DNA of 64,000 nt from Marinagarivorans cellulosilyticus (GTDB lineage: Bacteria > Pseudomonadota > Gammaproteobacteria > Pseudomonadales > Cellvibrionaceae), in NCBI RefSeq assembly GCF_021655555.1, contig NZ_AP023086.1, positions 3,998,685 through 4,062,684 of the forward strand. Reading direction: 5' to 3'. This document shows, piece by piece, positions 8,248 to 16,706 of this stretch. Each line of letters begins with the position of its first letter. Position 1 is the stretch's first letter. The notes below the pieces were generated by a model. That model did no database searches. It was given only the letters and a program-made list of their open reading frames with translations, and was not told the origin of the DNA. The translations under genes and the position numbers were made by a program.

Positions 8248-10010
8248 GCGCCTTTGAAGACTTGGCAGAACGCGTTAAAGCCCACTTAAATGTTATTTAT
8301 TCCACCGAAGATAATAGCGATTTAACGCATGAGATATTACGCAATATGCGGCTGGATGAGTTTATCGCCACCCCCGAGCCACACCACAACCCGTGGACTC
8401 AGCAAGACGCTATTGTAATAACCTACAGCGACAGCATTAAAACCGAAGGCGAAGCTCCCCTAAAAACCCTCCGACAGTTCCTGCGCGCCAACCTTACAGG
8501 CTTTGTCAACGGCGTGCACATCCTGCCCTTTTTCCCTTGGAGCTCAGATGATGGTTTTGCCGTAATAGACTATTTGCAGGTGAACGAAGGCCACGGAACA
8601 TGGAATGATATTTCAGCCATTGCGGGTGACTTCAACCTGATGACAGACCTTGTCATTAACCATTGTTCATCTCGAAGCCGCTGGTTCGACAACTTCAAAA
8701 AAGGCATTGAGCCGGGCGCTAGCTACTTTGTTGAAGGCGACCCCAGCCACGACCTAAGCCACATTACACGCCCCCGAACTTCACCGCTATTGCGCCCTAC
8801 CGAAACGGCCACCGGTGAGAAAAACGTTTGGTGCACCTTTAGCCATGATCAAGTGGATCTCAACTTTGCCAACCCGCTTGTGCTACTGGAATTTGTCAAA
8901 ATCATTCGCTTTTACCTCGATCGAGGCGCTAAGATTTTCCGTCTAGATGCGGTAGCATTTTTATGGAAAGACATCTCAACCAGCTGTATTAACTTGCCAG
9001 AAACACACGAAGTCATCCGCCTGATACGCACACTGGTCGAACACTGCAACACTGAAGCTATCATCATTACCGAAACCAATATTCCCAACCGCGAGAATAT
9101 CTCCTATTTTGGCAACGCCAACGAAGCCCATATGGTTTACAACTTTTCGCTGCCGCCGCTGCTGTTGCATACCTTAGTCAGTGGCGATGCAAAGGCCTTA
9201 AAGGGCTGGCTAATGTCGATGCCGCCGGCGCAAGCGGGCACCGCCTACCTTAACTTTATTGCCAGTCACGACGGTATTGGCTTGCGGCCAGCCGAAGGGT
9301 TACTCAGTAGTGAGGAAACTCACTCGCTCGCAGAGTTGATGGAGCGCAATGGAGGGAAGATATCGTGGCGTTCCGTTGATGCCAACACCATGAAACCCTA
9401 CGAGCTGAATATCGCTCTTTGGGATGCCTTTAAAAGCACATTTACCCATGCCGACGACGGCCATCAATTAGCACGGTTTATTAGCGCGCACACCATTATG
9501 CTAGCCATCGAGGGTGTGCCAGCCATATATGTTCACAGTTTATTTGGCACCAGCAACGATTATCAGCGCGCCGAAAATACCGGCCACAATCGCGCCATCA
9601 ATCGCCACCAATGGGACTTAAGTGCGCTTCAAGATGCACTAGAGGATTCTGACAGTCACCACGCTCAAGTATTTGCAGAATTAAAGAATCTATTAACTAT
9701 CCGTAAAGGTCAGCCGGCATTCCACCCTAATGCGACTCAATTTACCTTGCACCTAGGGGATCACATCTTTGCCTTTTGGCGTCAATGCGCCAACCGACAA
9801 CAAAGCATTTTCTGCATAAACAATATCAGCGATCAAGCGCAAAGCATTTCGCTTAGCGACATCAACCTAATAGAACTCGATGCATGGTGGGATTTACTCA
9901 CATCGACGCAACTCACGCGTGACCAAAAAACCCTAGAGCTATCGCCATATCAAAGCGTTTGGCTCAGCAACCAAAACTACCACCAAATTGCACCAAGCGG
10001 CGAGACCTAA
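8244..10010 (+). CDS. GH13_18 glycoside phosphorylase, probably glucosylglycerate phosphorylase
   Basis: A 588-residue alpha-amylase-clan enzyme of the sucrose-phosphorylase subfamily. The catalytic trio is visible: nucleophile D235 in FRLDAV, acid/base E277 in IITETN, and transition-state stabiliser D343 in SHDGIG. The start of the barrel (ITYSDSI, HILPFFPWSSDDGF) is typical of GH13_18. It is longer than classic sucrose phosphorylases (about 490-500 residues) and nearer the length of glucosylglycerate phosphorylases such as E. coli YcjM. With the synthase and phosphatase genes upstream, it likely splits glucosylglycerate with phosphate into glucose-1-phosphate and glycerate. Sucrose phosphorylase is the main alternative. 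It starts inside an ATGA overlap with the preceding gene. Confidence 0.8.
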   Translation: MSAFEDLAERVKAHLNVIYSTEDNSDLTHEILRNMRLDEFIATPEPHHNPWTQQDAIVITYSDSIKTEGEAPLKTLRQFLRANLTGFVNGVHILPFFPWSSDDGFAVIDYLQVNEGHGTWNDISAIAGDFNLMTDLVINHCSSRSRWFDNFKKGIEPGASYFVEGDPSHDLSHITRPRTSPLLRPTETATGEKNVWCTFSHDQVDLNFANPLVLLEFVKIIRFYLDRGAKIFRLDAVAFLWKDISTSCINLPETHEVIRLIRTLVEHCNTEAIIITETNIPNRENISYFGNANEAHMVYNFSLPPLLLHTLVSGDAKALKGWLMSMPPAQAGTAYLNFIASHDGIGLRPAEGLLSSEETHSLAELMERNGGKISWRSVDANTMKPYELNIALWDAFKSTFTHADDGHQLARFISAHTIMLAIEGVPAIYVHSLFGTSNDYQRAENTGHNRAINRHQWDLSALQDALEDSDSHHAQVFAELKNLLTIRKGQPAFHPNATQFTLHLGDHIFAFWRQCANRQQSIFCINNISDQAQSISLSDINLIELDAWWDLLTSTQLTRDQKTLELSPYQSVWLSNQNYHQIAPSGET

Positions 10011-10022
10011 ATAGCTCGCAAA

Positions 10023-10166
10023 TTAGCCCTTAGCGCGTGGCTGCTGTTCGGCACGCGCAGCATCCTCTTTAATATGCTTTGCCACATAACGTACCGCGTA
10101 GCCCATACCTACCAGCACGGCAGCAACCACAACCAAGCTTAACCCAATCACAAAATCCATCGGCAT
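10023..10166 (-). CDS. small single-span membrane protein
   Basis: A 47-residue protein (starts MPMDFVIGLS) with one hydrophobic helix over residues about 5-25 and a charged tail rich in Lys, Glu, Ala and Arg. The start at 10166 is chosen because GAGGG lies 6 bp upstream; a longer in-frame version beginning at 10220 lacks this. I do not recognise a family. It lies downstream of the nitrilase gene on the same strand, about 110 bp away, and converges on the phosphorylase gene with a 12-bp gap. Confidence 0.55.
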   Translation of the reverse strand: MPMDFVIGLSLVVVAAVLVGMGYAVRYVAKHIKEDAARAEQQPRAKG

Positions 10167-10274
10167 AATACGCCCTCGCTTTATTGCCATTTCCCATACG
10201 GGGTATTGCGCGCACCTCAAGAAGTACGCCCAATAACAGCATAAAAGGCCAGCAAAACCAGTTTTTGACGCCGA

Positions 10275-11156
10275 TCAATTTTCCTTTAAGCGGCGGTGCT
10301 CAAGCACAGGCATTTTTAGCCTCAGTGCCTTTTGTGCCTGCATATCGATACGGGCATGCACAACCCCCTCACCTAAATCTTGCTGCATAGTTTGAACCGC
10401 CCCCCACGCATCAATTACACAACTATGGCCAAAGGTTTTACGGTTTGCGCTATGCTGTCCGCCCTGATTGGCCGCAATAACTGCACATTGATTCTCTATG
10501 GCCCTTGCCCTAAGTAAAACAGACCAATGGGCAAGCCCGGTTTGATAGGTAAATGCGGATGGCACAGCAATGAAATCTACGCCCGCTTGCTGTAACAACC
10601 TGAAGTACTCGGGGAATCGCAAGTCATAACACACGCCAACCCCCAGCCTGCCCCACGGTGTATCCACCACACCGAGATGCTTGCCGGCAGCAATGGTGTT
10701 CGACTCGCAATATTGCCCCACACCATCATCCACCCCAGCATCGAATAAATGGACTTTATCGTATCGGCCAGCCAAAACACCATTTGGGTTAAAGGTGTGC
10801 ACCGCCGCATAAGCCTTGGGCGAACAAGCGGGCTCAGATGTCTCATCAAATAATTTTAGGCCATGCATGATGGGATTAATGCGCGCAACGGTGCCGCCCA
10901 CAAGCCATAGCTTATGGCGAAGCGCTTGCTCGGCTAGAAAGTGTTGAATCACGGAGCTTTGCTCCTCTTTTTCGGCGATTACGCGGGTATCTTCGCCACA
11001 CATTAATGCAAAGCTTTCTGGCAAAACCACTAACTCCGCACCGCCTTTCGCAGCGCGAGCAATCAGTTTTTCAGCGCGCACTAAATTGTCGTCAGGGATG
11101 GAAGTGCTCACCATTTGGATGGCGGCAACATTCAGGAAATCGCTGGGTGGGGTCAC
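10275..11156 (-). CDS. carbon-nitrogen hydrolase (nitrilase superfamily, Nit1-like amidase)
   Basis: A 293-residue nitrilase-superfamily enzyme with the full catalytic set: E47 in VVLPESFAL, K134 in RYDKVHLFD, and nucleophile C176 in GVGVCYDLRFPEYFR. The pattern is that of Nit1/YbeM-type amidases, which in several organisms hydrolyse deaminated glutathione as a metabolite-repair step. The start is a GTG at 11156 (LNVAAIQM follows within ten residues, the usual N-terminus). A gap of about 47 bp separates it from the HD-GYP gene upstream on the same strand. The exact substrate is not decidable by eye. Confidence 0.85.
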   Translation of the reverse strand: MTPPSDFLNVAAIQMVSTSIPDDNLVRAEKLIARAAKGGAELVVLPESFALMCGEDTRVIAEKEEQSSVIQHFLAEQALRHKLWLVGGTVARINPIMHGLKLFDETSEPACSPKAYAAVHTFNPNGVLAGRYDKVHLFDAGVDDGVGQYCESNTIAAGKHLGVVDTPWGRLGVGVCYDLRFPEYFRLLQQAGVDFIAVPSAFTYQTGLAHWSVLLRARAIENQCAVIAANQGGQHSANRKTFGHSCVIDAWGAVQTMQQDLGEGVVHARIDMQAQKALRLKMPVLEHRRLKEN

Positions 11157-11203
11157 GTAACTAAAGCCCTTATTTGGTTAAAATAGCTGGGCCGTATTAC
11201 AAC

Positions 11204-12574
11204 TTAATGCACGTTAGCAATCCACAAAATTTCAAGATTAGGGTGAATACGCGGCATAGTTACACGCTCTAAGCGCTCAAGACCGCGACTTAGCTTATAA
11301 GCTTCGTCCGTTTCGCAGGGTGTCGTCAGAAAGTACTCAATTTGATTTCGCAGCTTACCAATATGGTAAACCACCTCTTGCATCATCAGGAACACATCTT
11401 CTATTTCGCGATAGGCATGCGCTAAGCCTTCGGCTTCAACTTGGTCTAACCAGCGCATGTAAGCGACATTAATAATGCCCGATTGCGTAATAGAAATATT
11501 GATATGAATAATGGTGTTTTGCAGCGCAAAGACTCGCTGATCGCCATGGCGAAACCCCACCTCCTTTGATAGTTGATCCATAATATCGACACAGCTGGTG
11601 ATGTAGCCATTGCGGTCACGGACAGCTTGTATCAAAAAGGGTATCAAGACATTTGGCACCGCCCGCACTTTGGGAGCCGGCATTTCCTTTAGCCATTCAA
11701 TGAGCTTCTTACCAAGTACCCCAAAGCGGCTGTGCCCGTTCATTTGAATCATCGGGATCAAATCCCGCAATGGGCGCTCTCCAGGTTTTATCCGCTTATT
11801 GTAAATTGCGTTAATAGCATCTAAAAAATTCAAACATTGACCAAAGCGGCCAATTGTATTGCCCACTTTACCTAGCGGGTAACCCGTGCCATCAAGGTTC
11901 TCATGGTGCTCGGCAATAGCCTTTAGGATATCTTCCGGCACCTTAGACACCATTTTCATCACTTCAAAGCCAGCAATGGTATGAAGCTGCAACACCTTCA
12001 GCTGCTTGTAGTTGAATCTTTTTCGACTTTTAACGTACTCGACAGGCACATGCAGCAAACCCACATCGTGCACCAAGGCCAATAAAAATATATGGAAAAC
12101 ATCACTCGATGATCGATTAAACTTTTGCATCAACATGACCCCAAGCCAAGCGCAAAACAAGGCTTGCTCGTAGACAAGGGGCAGCTGGATCTTTAGCACT
12201 GTTAGTTGCAGCACAACGGGCTTTAGCTCTTCAATTCGGTGCGTTAATGGCTTAAAGTCATCAAATACTATGTGACGCTCAGATAGCTCTAGCAACGCCT
12301 GATCCTGCTCAACAAACTGAGTGATATCTGCAAGCAGCTGCTGTGCACTTAGCGGTTGGGCAACCCCAATTATGGCCAGATAATTGGGCAGCTCTTTTGG
12401 GGTGTTTAAACAACTAGCCACCTGCTGGTCAAACGCTTGGCCAGCACTAGCAAGCAGCTCCCCATCGGCTGCAACAAGGTTAGCGGTGAAAACGACCGGC
12501 ATTTGGCGATTCACCTGTACAAGGTGTTCAGCAAAGTGTTTTAAGTTGTTGGACGCGCTAAACGTTGAGGTCAT
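11204..12574 (-). CDS. HD-GYP domain protein (putative c-di-GMP phosphodiesterase)
   Basis: A 456-residue cytoplasmic protein with an N-terminal region of unknown type and a central HD-GYP domain. The metal-binding HD is at residues 169-170 (LALVHDVGLL), and the signature HHENLDGTGYP is at about 223-233, so both the HD and GYP parts look catalytically intact. Such proteins hydrolyse cyclic di-GMP and thereby favour motility over biofilm. The last 150 residues (after about 310) form a helical tail that I cannot assign. No receiver or membrane sensor domain is attached. Confidence 0.85.
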   Translation of the reverse strand: MTSTFSASNNLKHFAEHLVQVNRQMPVVFTANLVAADGELLASAGQAFDQQVASCLNTPKELPNYLAIIGVAQPLSAQQLLADITQFVEQDQALLELSERHIVFDDFKPLTHRIEELKPVVLQLTVLKIQLPLVYEQALFCAWLGVMLMQKFNRSSSDVFHIFLLALVHDVGLLHVPVEYVKSRKRFNYKQLKVLQLHTIAGFEVMKMVSKVPEDILKAIAEHHENLDGTGYPLGKVGNTIGRFGQCLNFLDAINAIYNKRIKPGERPLRDLIPMIQMNGHSRFGVLGKKLIEWLKEMPAPKVRAVPNVLIPFLIQAVRDRNGYITSCVDIMDQLSKEVGFRHGDQRVFALQNTIIHINISITQSGIINVAYMRWLDQVEAEGLAHAYREIEDVFLMMQEVVYHIGKLRNQIEYFLTTPCETDEAYKLSRGLERLERVTMPRIHPNLEILWIANVH

Positions 12575-12749
12575 TGATGGCCTTAATGTGATAAATCAAT
12601 ACTGAATAATTTTAGTATAGACATCGATCGCGGTGTGGCACGGATCATTCGCATGCCGCCCATCACAACAAAGCGTTTTTTCTACACTGCAACTTTCCAC
12701 GCCATTAAGACGTATACACTGCACGGGACAAAAACATTAAGACAACGGC

Positions 12750-13307
12750 ATGAACAAAGAAGATAAAGAAAGTGAGATGCGAGCGCTCATTGCGCTGACA
12801 GCACTGGGCGACAGGCAAGCGTTTTATAAGCTGTACAGCATGACTAACGCCTACCTCAATGGCGTTGCTTTGGCGATGGTCAGGAATCAAGATGCCAGCA
12901 ACGATATTTTGCAAGATGCATTCGTACAAATTTGGCATAACGCATCCAGCTATCAACCCGAGCGCTCAAAGCCCCTCACGTGGCTAACAAGCATTATTCG
13001 CTACCGCGCACTAGACCGCATCGCTAAAGACAAACGCTACCAACAAACCTTTATTCAAGACGAGGATGCCGAACCTCACTGCGATAACGGCCCTTGGAGA
13101 AATCTGCTCAAAAACGAAAACGCAAAACAACTGGCCTTATGTATCAACGGCCTTAGCGAAACCCAAGCGGCAAGTGTAAAGCTGGCTTATTTAAAAGGCT
13201 TTAGTCGCGAAGAGATCGCAACGCAACTCAAAACGAAAGTTAACACCGTAAAATCATGGCTTCACCGCGCACAGGAGAACCTCCGAAAATGCCTAATGCA
13301 ATATTAA
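12750..13307 (+). CDS. ECF-type RNA polymerase sigma factor
   Basis: A 185-residue sigma-70 family protein of the extracytoplasmic-function group. Region 2 is clear at DILQDAFVQIWHNASSYQPE with LTWLTSIIRYRALDRI following, and region 4 is a helix-turn-helix at KLAYLKGFSREEIATQLKTK with VKSWLHRAQENL. It is SigK-like in build. The next gene encodes a membrane anti-sigma factor, so it is probably held inactive until an envelope signal arrives. Its regulon may begin with the downstream LRR and barrel genes. Confidence 0.9.
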   Translation: MNKEDKESEMRALIALTALGDRQAFYKLYSMTNAYLNGVALAMVRNQDASNDILQDAFVQIWHNASSYQPERSKPLTWLTSIIRYRALDRIAKDKRYQQTFIQDEDAEPHCDNGPWRNLLKNENAKQLALCINGLSETQAASVKLAYLKGFSREEIATQLKTKVNTVKSWLHRAQENLRKCLMQY

Positions 13308-13384
13308 ACGCCTACAATAAATGGGCGTTTTTGTACGTGACAGGTAGTTTGCGAGGCATCAAGCGCACACTGTTTGAGGCCATC

Positions 13385-13978
13385 ATGAAGACCAATACCA
13401 ACCTTGAACACGAGGTACTATTTTGGCAGGAACAACTCATATCACTAAACACCGAAAGCCTTGACACACCCGCCAAACCCGAAACTTGGCAAGCCATTAA
13501 CAAACGGCTTGGCGCACAACCCAAATATCGCTCTCAATGGTTAACCCCCGCAATTGCAGGCGCCTCTTTCGCGAGCTTCTGCATCATTACGCTTGTGCTG
13601 TTGCTTTCTCCACCTTCGTCGCCACCACCAGATTATCTCGCCATTTTGGCTGATGCTAAGGGCTCGCCAGTCATTACTGCGGCAAGCTTTGAAGGTCAAA
13701 AACGATTAACACTGCAATGGTCCGCCAAACAACCACAGCGCGCTATGCAATTGTGGGCAAAATCGAAAAGGGACGGTCAATACCGATCCATTGCCGTACT
13801 CGAAACACCAACCCAAGCCCTGGAGCTTAGTATTGCCCAATGGCGCTTGATTACAGATGCACACAGTTTGTTGTTATCCGCCGAGGAGGAAGGCGGCTCC
13901 GCTATTGATGAACCCAGCGATCACGTTATTGCTTCAGGGCCGTGCATACGCATGGAGGAAGCTCACATTGACACCTAA
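13385..13978 (+). CDS. anti-sigma-K (RskA-like) membrane protein
   Basis: A 197-residue protein with a short cytoplasmic N-terminus (HEVLFWQEQLISLN), one membrane span at about residues 58-77 (ASFASFCIITLVLLLS), and a periplasmic C-terminal domain (QLWAKSKRDGQYRSIAVLE) of the kind found in RskA/COG5343 anti-sigma factors. I start it at the ATG at 13385, which has GAGG 5 bp upstream; the frame stays open back to 13256, overlapping the sigma gene. It should sequester the preceding ECF factor at the membrane. Its stop overlaps the TTG start of the LRR gene. Confidence 0.75.
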   Translation: MKTNTNLEHEVLFWQEQLISLNTESLDTPAKPETWQAINKRLGAQPKYRSQWLTPAIAGASFASFCIITLVLLLSPPSSPPPDYLAILADAKGSPVITAASFEGQKRLTLQWSAKQPQRAMQLWAKSKRDGQYRSIAVLETPTQALELSIAQWRLITDAHSLLLSAEEEGGSAIDEPSDHVIASGPCIRMEEAHIDT

Positions 13979-14636
13979 CCAGTTTATCCCGCTGATAACG
14001 CTGATTGTATTGCCTTTCTTCAGTGCTCCGGCCTATGCCAACCCCGATGACGCCTTTGCCACTGCACTGCAATACATTAGCGATGCGAACTTACGCAAGT
14101 GCCTACAAAAAGCGCAAGCACAGCACCACTGGAAAACGACTAAAGAAGTCACCCAAATAAAGTGCCACAGCAAAAAGATTTCGAGCATTCAGGGCTTAGA
14201 GCAATTTGTGGAAGTGACAGAATTATCTTTATTCAACAATAATATTGAACACTTACAGCTGCCGCCACTTACCAAACTTCGCAAACTCAATATTGCAAAG
14301 AATCCGCTGACCAAATTGCAGTTATCACACCCCGCGCTGGAGGAGCTATTTGTATTCAGCGCAAACCTGCAATTCCTGCACCTCAATCTTCCGGCGGCAA
14401 CCACAATAAGAGCCAACAACAACCGCATAGAGGAATTCAGCTACCAACGACTCAGCCAACTTAACAAACTGTATCTATTCAATAACGAGCTACCGACTAT
14501 GGACATTACTCGGCTGCCTGCGCTTGCGTTCTTAGATGTGCGGCAAAACCCGATGCCCGACGAGCTATACGATAGGATGGATCAACTCACTCATGTTACG
14601 ACTTTTCACGACGGCAACGCAGAAGATTGGCAATAA
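13968..14636 (+). CDS. secreted leucine-rich-repeat protein (TTG start)
   Basis: A 222-residue exported protein. A TTG start at 13968 is chosen because GGAGG lies about 9 bp upstream and because the product then begins with a standard signal peptide (FIPLITLIVLPFFSAPAYA, cut before NPDD). Longer forms reading back to 13857 would bury this peptide. The mature part has five to six short leucine-rich repeats from about residue 68 (VTELSLFNNNIEHLQL, LRKLNIAKNPLTKLQL, LNKLYLFNNELPTMDI, LAFLDVRQNPM). The conserved FNNNI/KNPL asparagines are visible. It overlaps the anti-sigma gene by 11 bp, implying co-translation and a link to the ECF signalling unit. Binding partner unknown. Confidence 0.7.
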   Translation: MTPNQFIPLITLIVLPFFSAPAYANPDDAFATALQYISDANLRKCLQKAQAQHHWKTTKEVTQIKCHSKKISSIQGLEQFVEVTELSLFNNNIEHLQLPPLTKLRKLNIAKNPLTKLQLSHPALEELFVFSANLQFLHLNLPAATTIRANNNRIEEFSYQRLSQLNKLYLFNNELPTMDITRLPALAFLDVRQNPMPDELYDRMDQLTHVTTFHDGNAEDWQ

Positions 14637-14725
14637 CAGCTAGCGCTATTGCAACCATAAAAATCCTTCGCTAAGGTGCGTCGCTGCATGTTCCCCAACA
14701 ACCGTCGCAAAAGGAAGTAATTACC

Positions 14726-16006
14726 ATGGCTGAGCACAGCCGCCTGATCGCACAGCCGTTAACCCTTAAGGCTTTTTTGTATGTAATGGCACTGTGGGCC
14801 TACCTCCCCTTCAGCCCTCACACTTATGCTCAACCCGCTCAACCTAAAGCTAAAGCCGGCGCCACAACACAACCGCTTGCCCTGAGCTTAAGGGGGCGGC
14901 TAGCCCAAATGGAACAGCTCAACGCTGGGCAAGCAGCCTCTTACCGGCTTCGATTAAGTTGGCAGCAGCCATTAAGCAAAACACTTGAAGGTAAAGTCGC
15001 CTTCGACCACATTGCTACCGGTTGGCAGGATAAGCACAGCGACGGCGTACGTTTTAATGCCATGCCGACAATACCTGACGCGCCTAGCACCCAAGTGAAC
15101 GAGGCCTGGGTAAAAGGCCATTGGCAAGCTCTCGAGCTAAAAATCGGTAAACAGCGTGTTCATTTTGAAAACCAACGCCATTTAGGCGGCAACGGATTTT
15201 GGCAAAACGAGCAAACCTTTGATGCCGCCCAGCTTAATTATGCTGTCGGCATGTCTAGTGCGCTGCAGCTTAATTACCTATCAAAGGCGCACCGCATCAC
15301 AGGCCCCAAAGCGAGCACACGGTTACAACCTTCGGATAATAACTTTTCTGACTTAAACGGGATACGACCAGCAAATTTACGCGGAGAACACGACTTAAAA
15401 ACATTTGCTGCCGCTTTGAAAACGACAATATTGGATTTCAATAAGCTCGGTATTTACTACATCGACAATAACAACCTCAGTGTTCCCGCGCTTAACTACC
15501 GTAGTCTTGGCGCCAATTACCAATGGCGGTACGCCTTTGGCGCGGCGAAAGCGTTTATCGAAGCCGACCTTAGCGTTCAACAGCGTAGCCAAGTTAGCCA
15601 TATCCCGTACACACGGTTTAAAGGTGCGGTCAATACTCACCGATGGCTATTCGCTATTGAACAAGAACAGCTCGGCAGCAAAGATAACACCCCTTACATC
15701 ACCCCGATGGCATCTCTGCACGACTTCCAGGGCTTTGCCGACCAGTTCACGACAACGCCAGAACAAGGCGTAACCGACAATAGCCTTCAAGGCCAATACT
15801 CATACGGAAACTATAAAGTTGCCGTCTTTGCGCATCATTTTACGCGCTATAACAGTACGCATTTTCTTGGCAAAGCGCTGGACATCGACATTAAACTGCC
15901 CAACCTCAAACAAATCAAAACGCATTTTCGATACGCTTACTTTTGGGCACCTGCGACTAAAGTAGATACTCAGCGCATATTTTTGACAGCGTCAATAACG
16001 CTTTAA
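14726..16006 (+). CDS. outer-membrane beta-barrel protein, alginate-export/porin-like
   Basis: A 426-residue protein with a signal peptide (LYVMALWAYLPFSPHTYAQ) and a beta-rich body of alternating amphipathic strands ending in TQRIFLTASITL, a typical barrel terminus. The sequence KIGKQRVHFENQRHLGGNGFWQNEQTFDAAQLNY is like the strand-turn region of alginate-export-type barrels. A good AAGGAAG ribosome site precedes the ATG. It follows the LRR gene by 89 bp and may belong to the same ECF-controlled unit. The substrate is unknown; the alginate label denotes only the fold family. Confidence 0.7.
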   Translation: MAEHSRLIAQPLTLKAFLYVMALWAYLPFSPHTYAQPAQPKAKAGATTQPLALSLRGRLAQMEQLNAGQAASYRLRLSWQQPLSKTLEGKVAFDHIATGWQDKHSDGVRFNAMPTIPDAPSTQVNEAWVKGHWQALELKIGKQRVHFENQRHLGGNGFWQNEQTFDAAQLNYAVGMSSALQLNYLSKAHRITGPKASTRLQPSDNNFSDLNGIRPANLRGEHDLKTFAAALKTTILDFNKLGIYYIDNNNLSVPALNYRSLGANYQWRYAFGAAKAFIEADLSVQQRSQVSHIPYTRFKGAVNTHRWLFAIEQEQLGSKDNTPYITPMASLHDFQGFADQFTTTPEQGVTDNSLQGQYSYGNYKVAVFAHHFTRYNSTHFLGKALDIDIKLPNLKQIKTHFRYAYFWAPATKVDTQRIFLTASITL

Positions 16007-16049
16007 CATGAGTCTAAACAGTAAACCTAAAGCCGCAGCTAAACCATGG

Positions 16050-16112
16050 TAGCTATTCAGCCGTGCTCAAATAGGTCGACAAACTGATCATTTTCTAGGC
16101 CACTCAAGCCAT
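16050..16112 (+). repeat. dispersed repeat arm, inverted copy at 53611-53672
   Basis: About 63 bp beginning TAGCTATTCAGCCGTGCTCA matches the reverse complement of 53611-53672 at close to 90 percent by eye. Its inner half also resembles the inner end of the nearby MITE, so it may be the end of a related element. Confidence 0.65.
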
Positions 16113-16269
16113 CCCTGGTCGCTACGCAAGCGTTCCAGACGCTTGAACCTAAAAACCGCAGTTGAACCATCAAAGTCTACGCGTTCCGCTGGCGCACCTC
16201 GCGCGCGATAAAAATGATTCATTACCAATAAGGTGACAGATAACCGCTCCCGCGTGATCTGCATTTCCC

Positions 16270-16439
16270 CCGTCCATGGCAATGTCCTTAACTTAAGGCA
16301 AGTTAAGCGGTAGGCGGTAGGCGGTGATTTTTCAGGACCGTCACGCGCTGGGAGCGCGTGCGGAGCGTCCATGGAGTGGCTTGAGCGAGTCCAGAAAAAT
16401 TGTCGGCTGCCGCTAAGTTAATGACATTGCCGTCCATGG
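16270..16439 (+). mobile_element. MITE-like element, copy A, with perfect 10-bp target duplication
   Basis: The element spans 16280-16429 (150 bp). Its ends are inverted repeats CAATGTCCTTAACTTA (left) and, read inward from the right, CAATGTCATTAACTTA (15 of 16 match). It is flanked by identical direct repeats CCGTCCATGG at 16270-16279 and 16430-16439. No transposase gene fits inside. A diverged second copy lies inverted at 53386-53566. A 10-bp duplication fits transposases of the IS4 type, but the mobilising enzyme is not in the window. Confidence 0.8.
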
Positions 16440-16706
16440 GGGTTACTACACATTTTTACTACACACCATGCACACCAAGGGAATACGCATATTTTGACTC
16501 TCAACTACGGTTTCTAGGGTTAAACTTGTCTACTCGCGCTCGGATTTCCGCCTATTTGCTGTAATCTGCGTTGTTTTCACGCTAAAAGCTTGGCTATCGG
16601 GCCAAGTTCAGGCAGAATTGCGCGCTTCAATAAAACCGCCTCCTGCGGTTGAGGTAGCGGCGCTGTCTGATAGCGCCAATTAGCGACTAAATGAGGACTT
16701 CGCCGA

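Larger units (their letters stand above)
16007..16706. other. 700-bp gene-poor stretch with mobile DNA remnants
   Basis: No convincing gene. A minus-strand open frame at 16088-16372 (94 codons) overlaps the MITE and is not credible in full, although its last 58 codons (from 16264) read protein-like and end within a segment repeated near 53640. The stretch holds a repeat arm (16050-16112), the MITE-like element with its target duplications (16270-16439), and the presumed infA promoter region. Near relatives usually have aat or a tRNA-Ser beside infA; neither is seen. Confidence 0.7.

Noticed and set aside
12636..12653. sigma-54-like TGGCACGG..TCGCA upstream of the ECF sigma gene
   Set aside because: The -24 half is perfect, but the GC of the -12 half is 12 bp away instead of 10, so the spacing is wrong.
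16088..16372. 94-codon minus-strand frame
   Set aside because: It reads through the MITE and its N-terminal third is MITE sequence. Only the last 58 codons look protein-like, and the matching repeat at 53611-53672 shifts frame, so at most it is a remnant.
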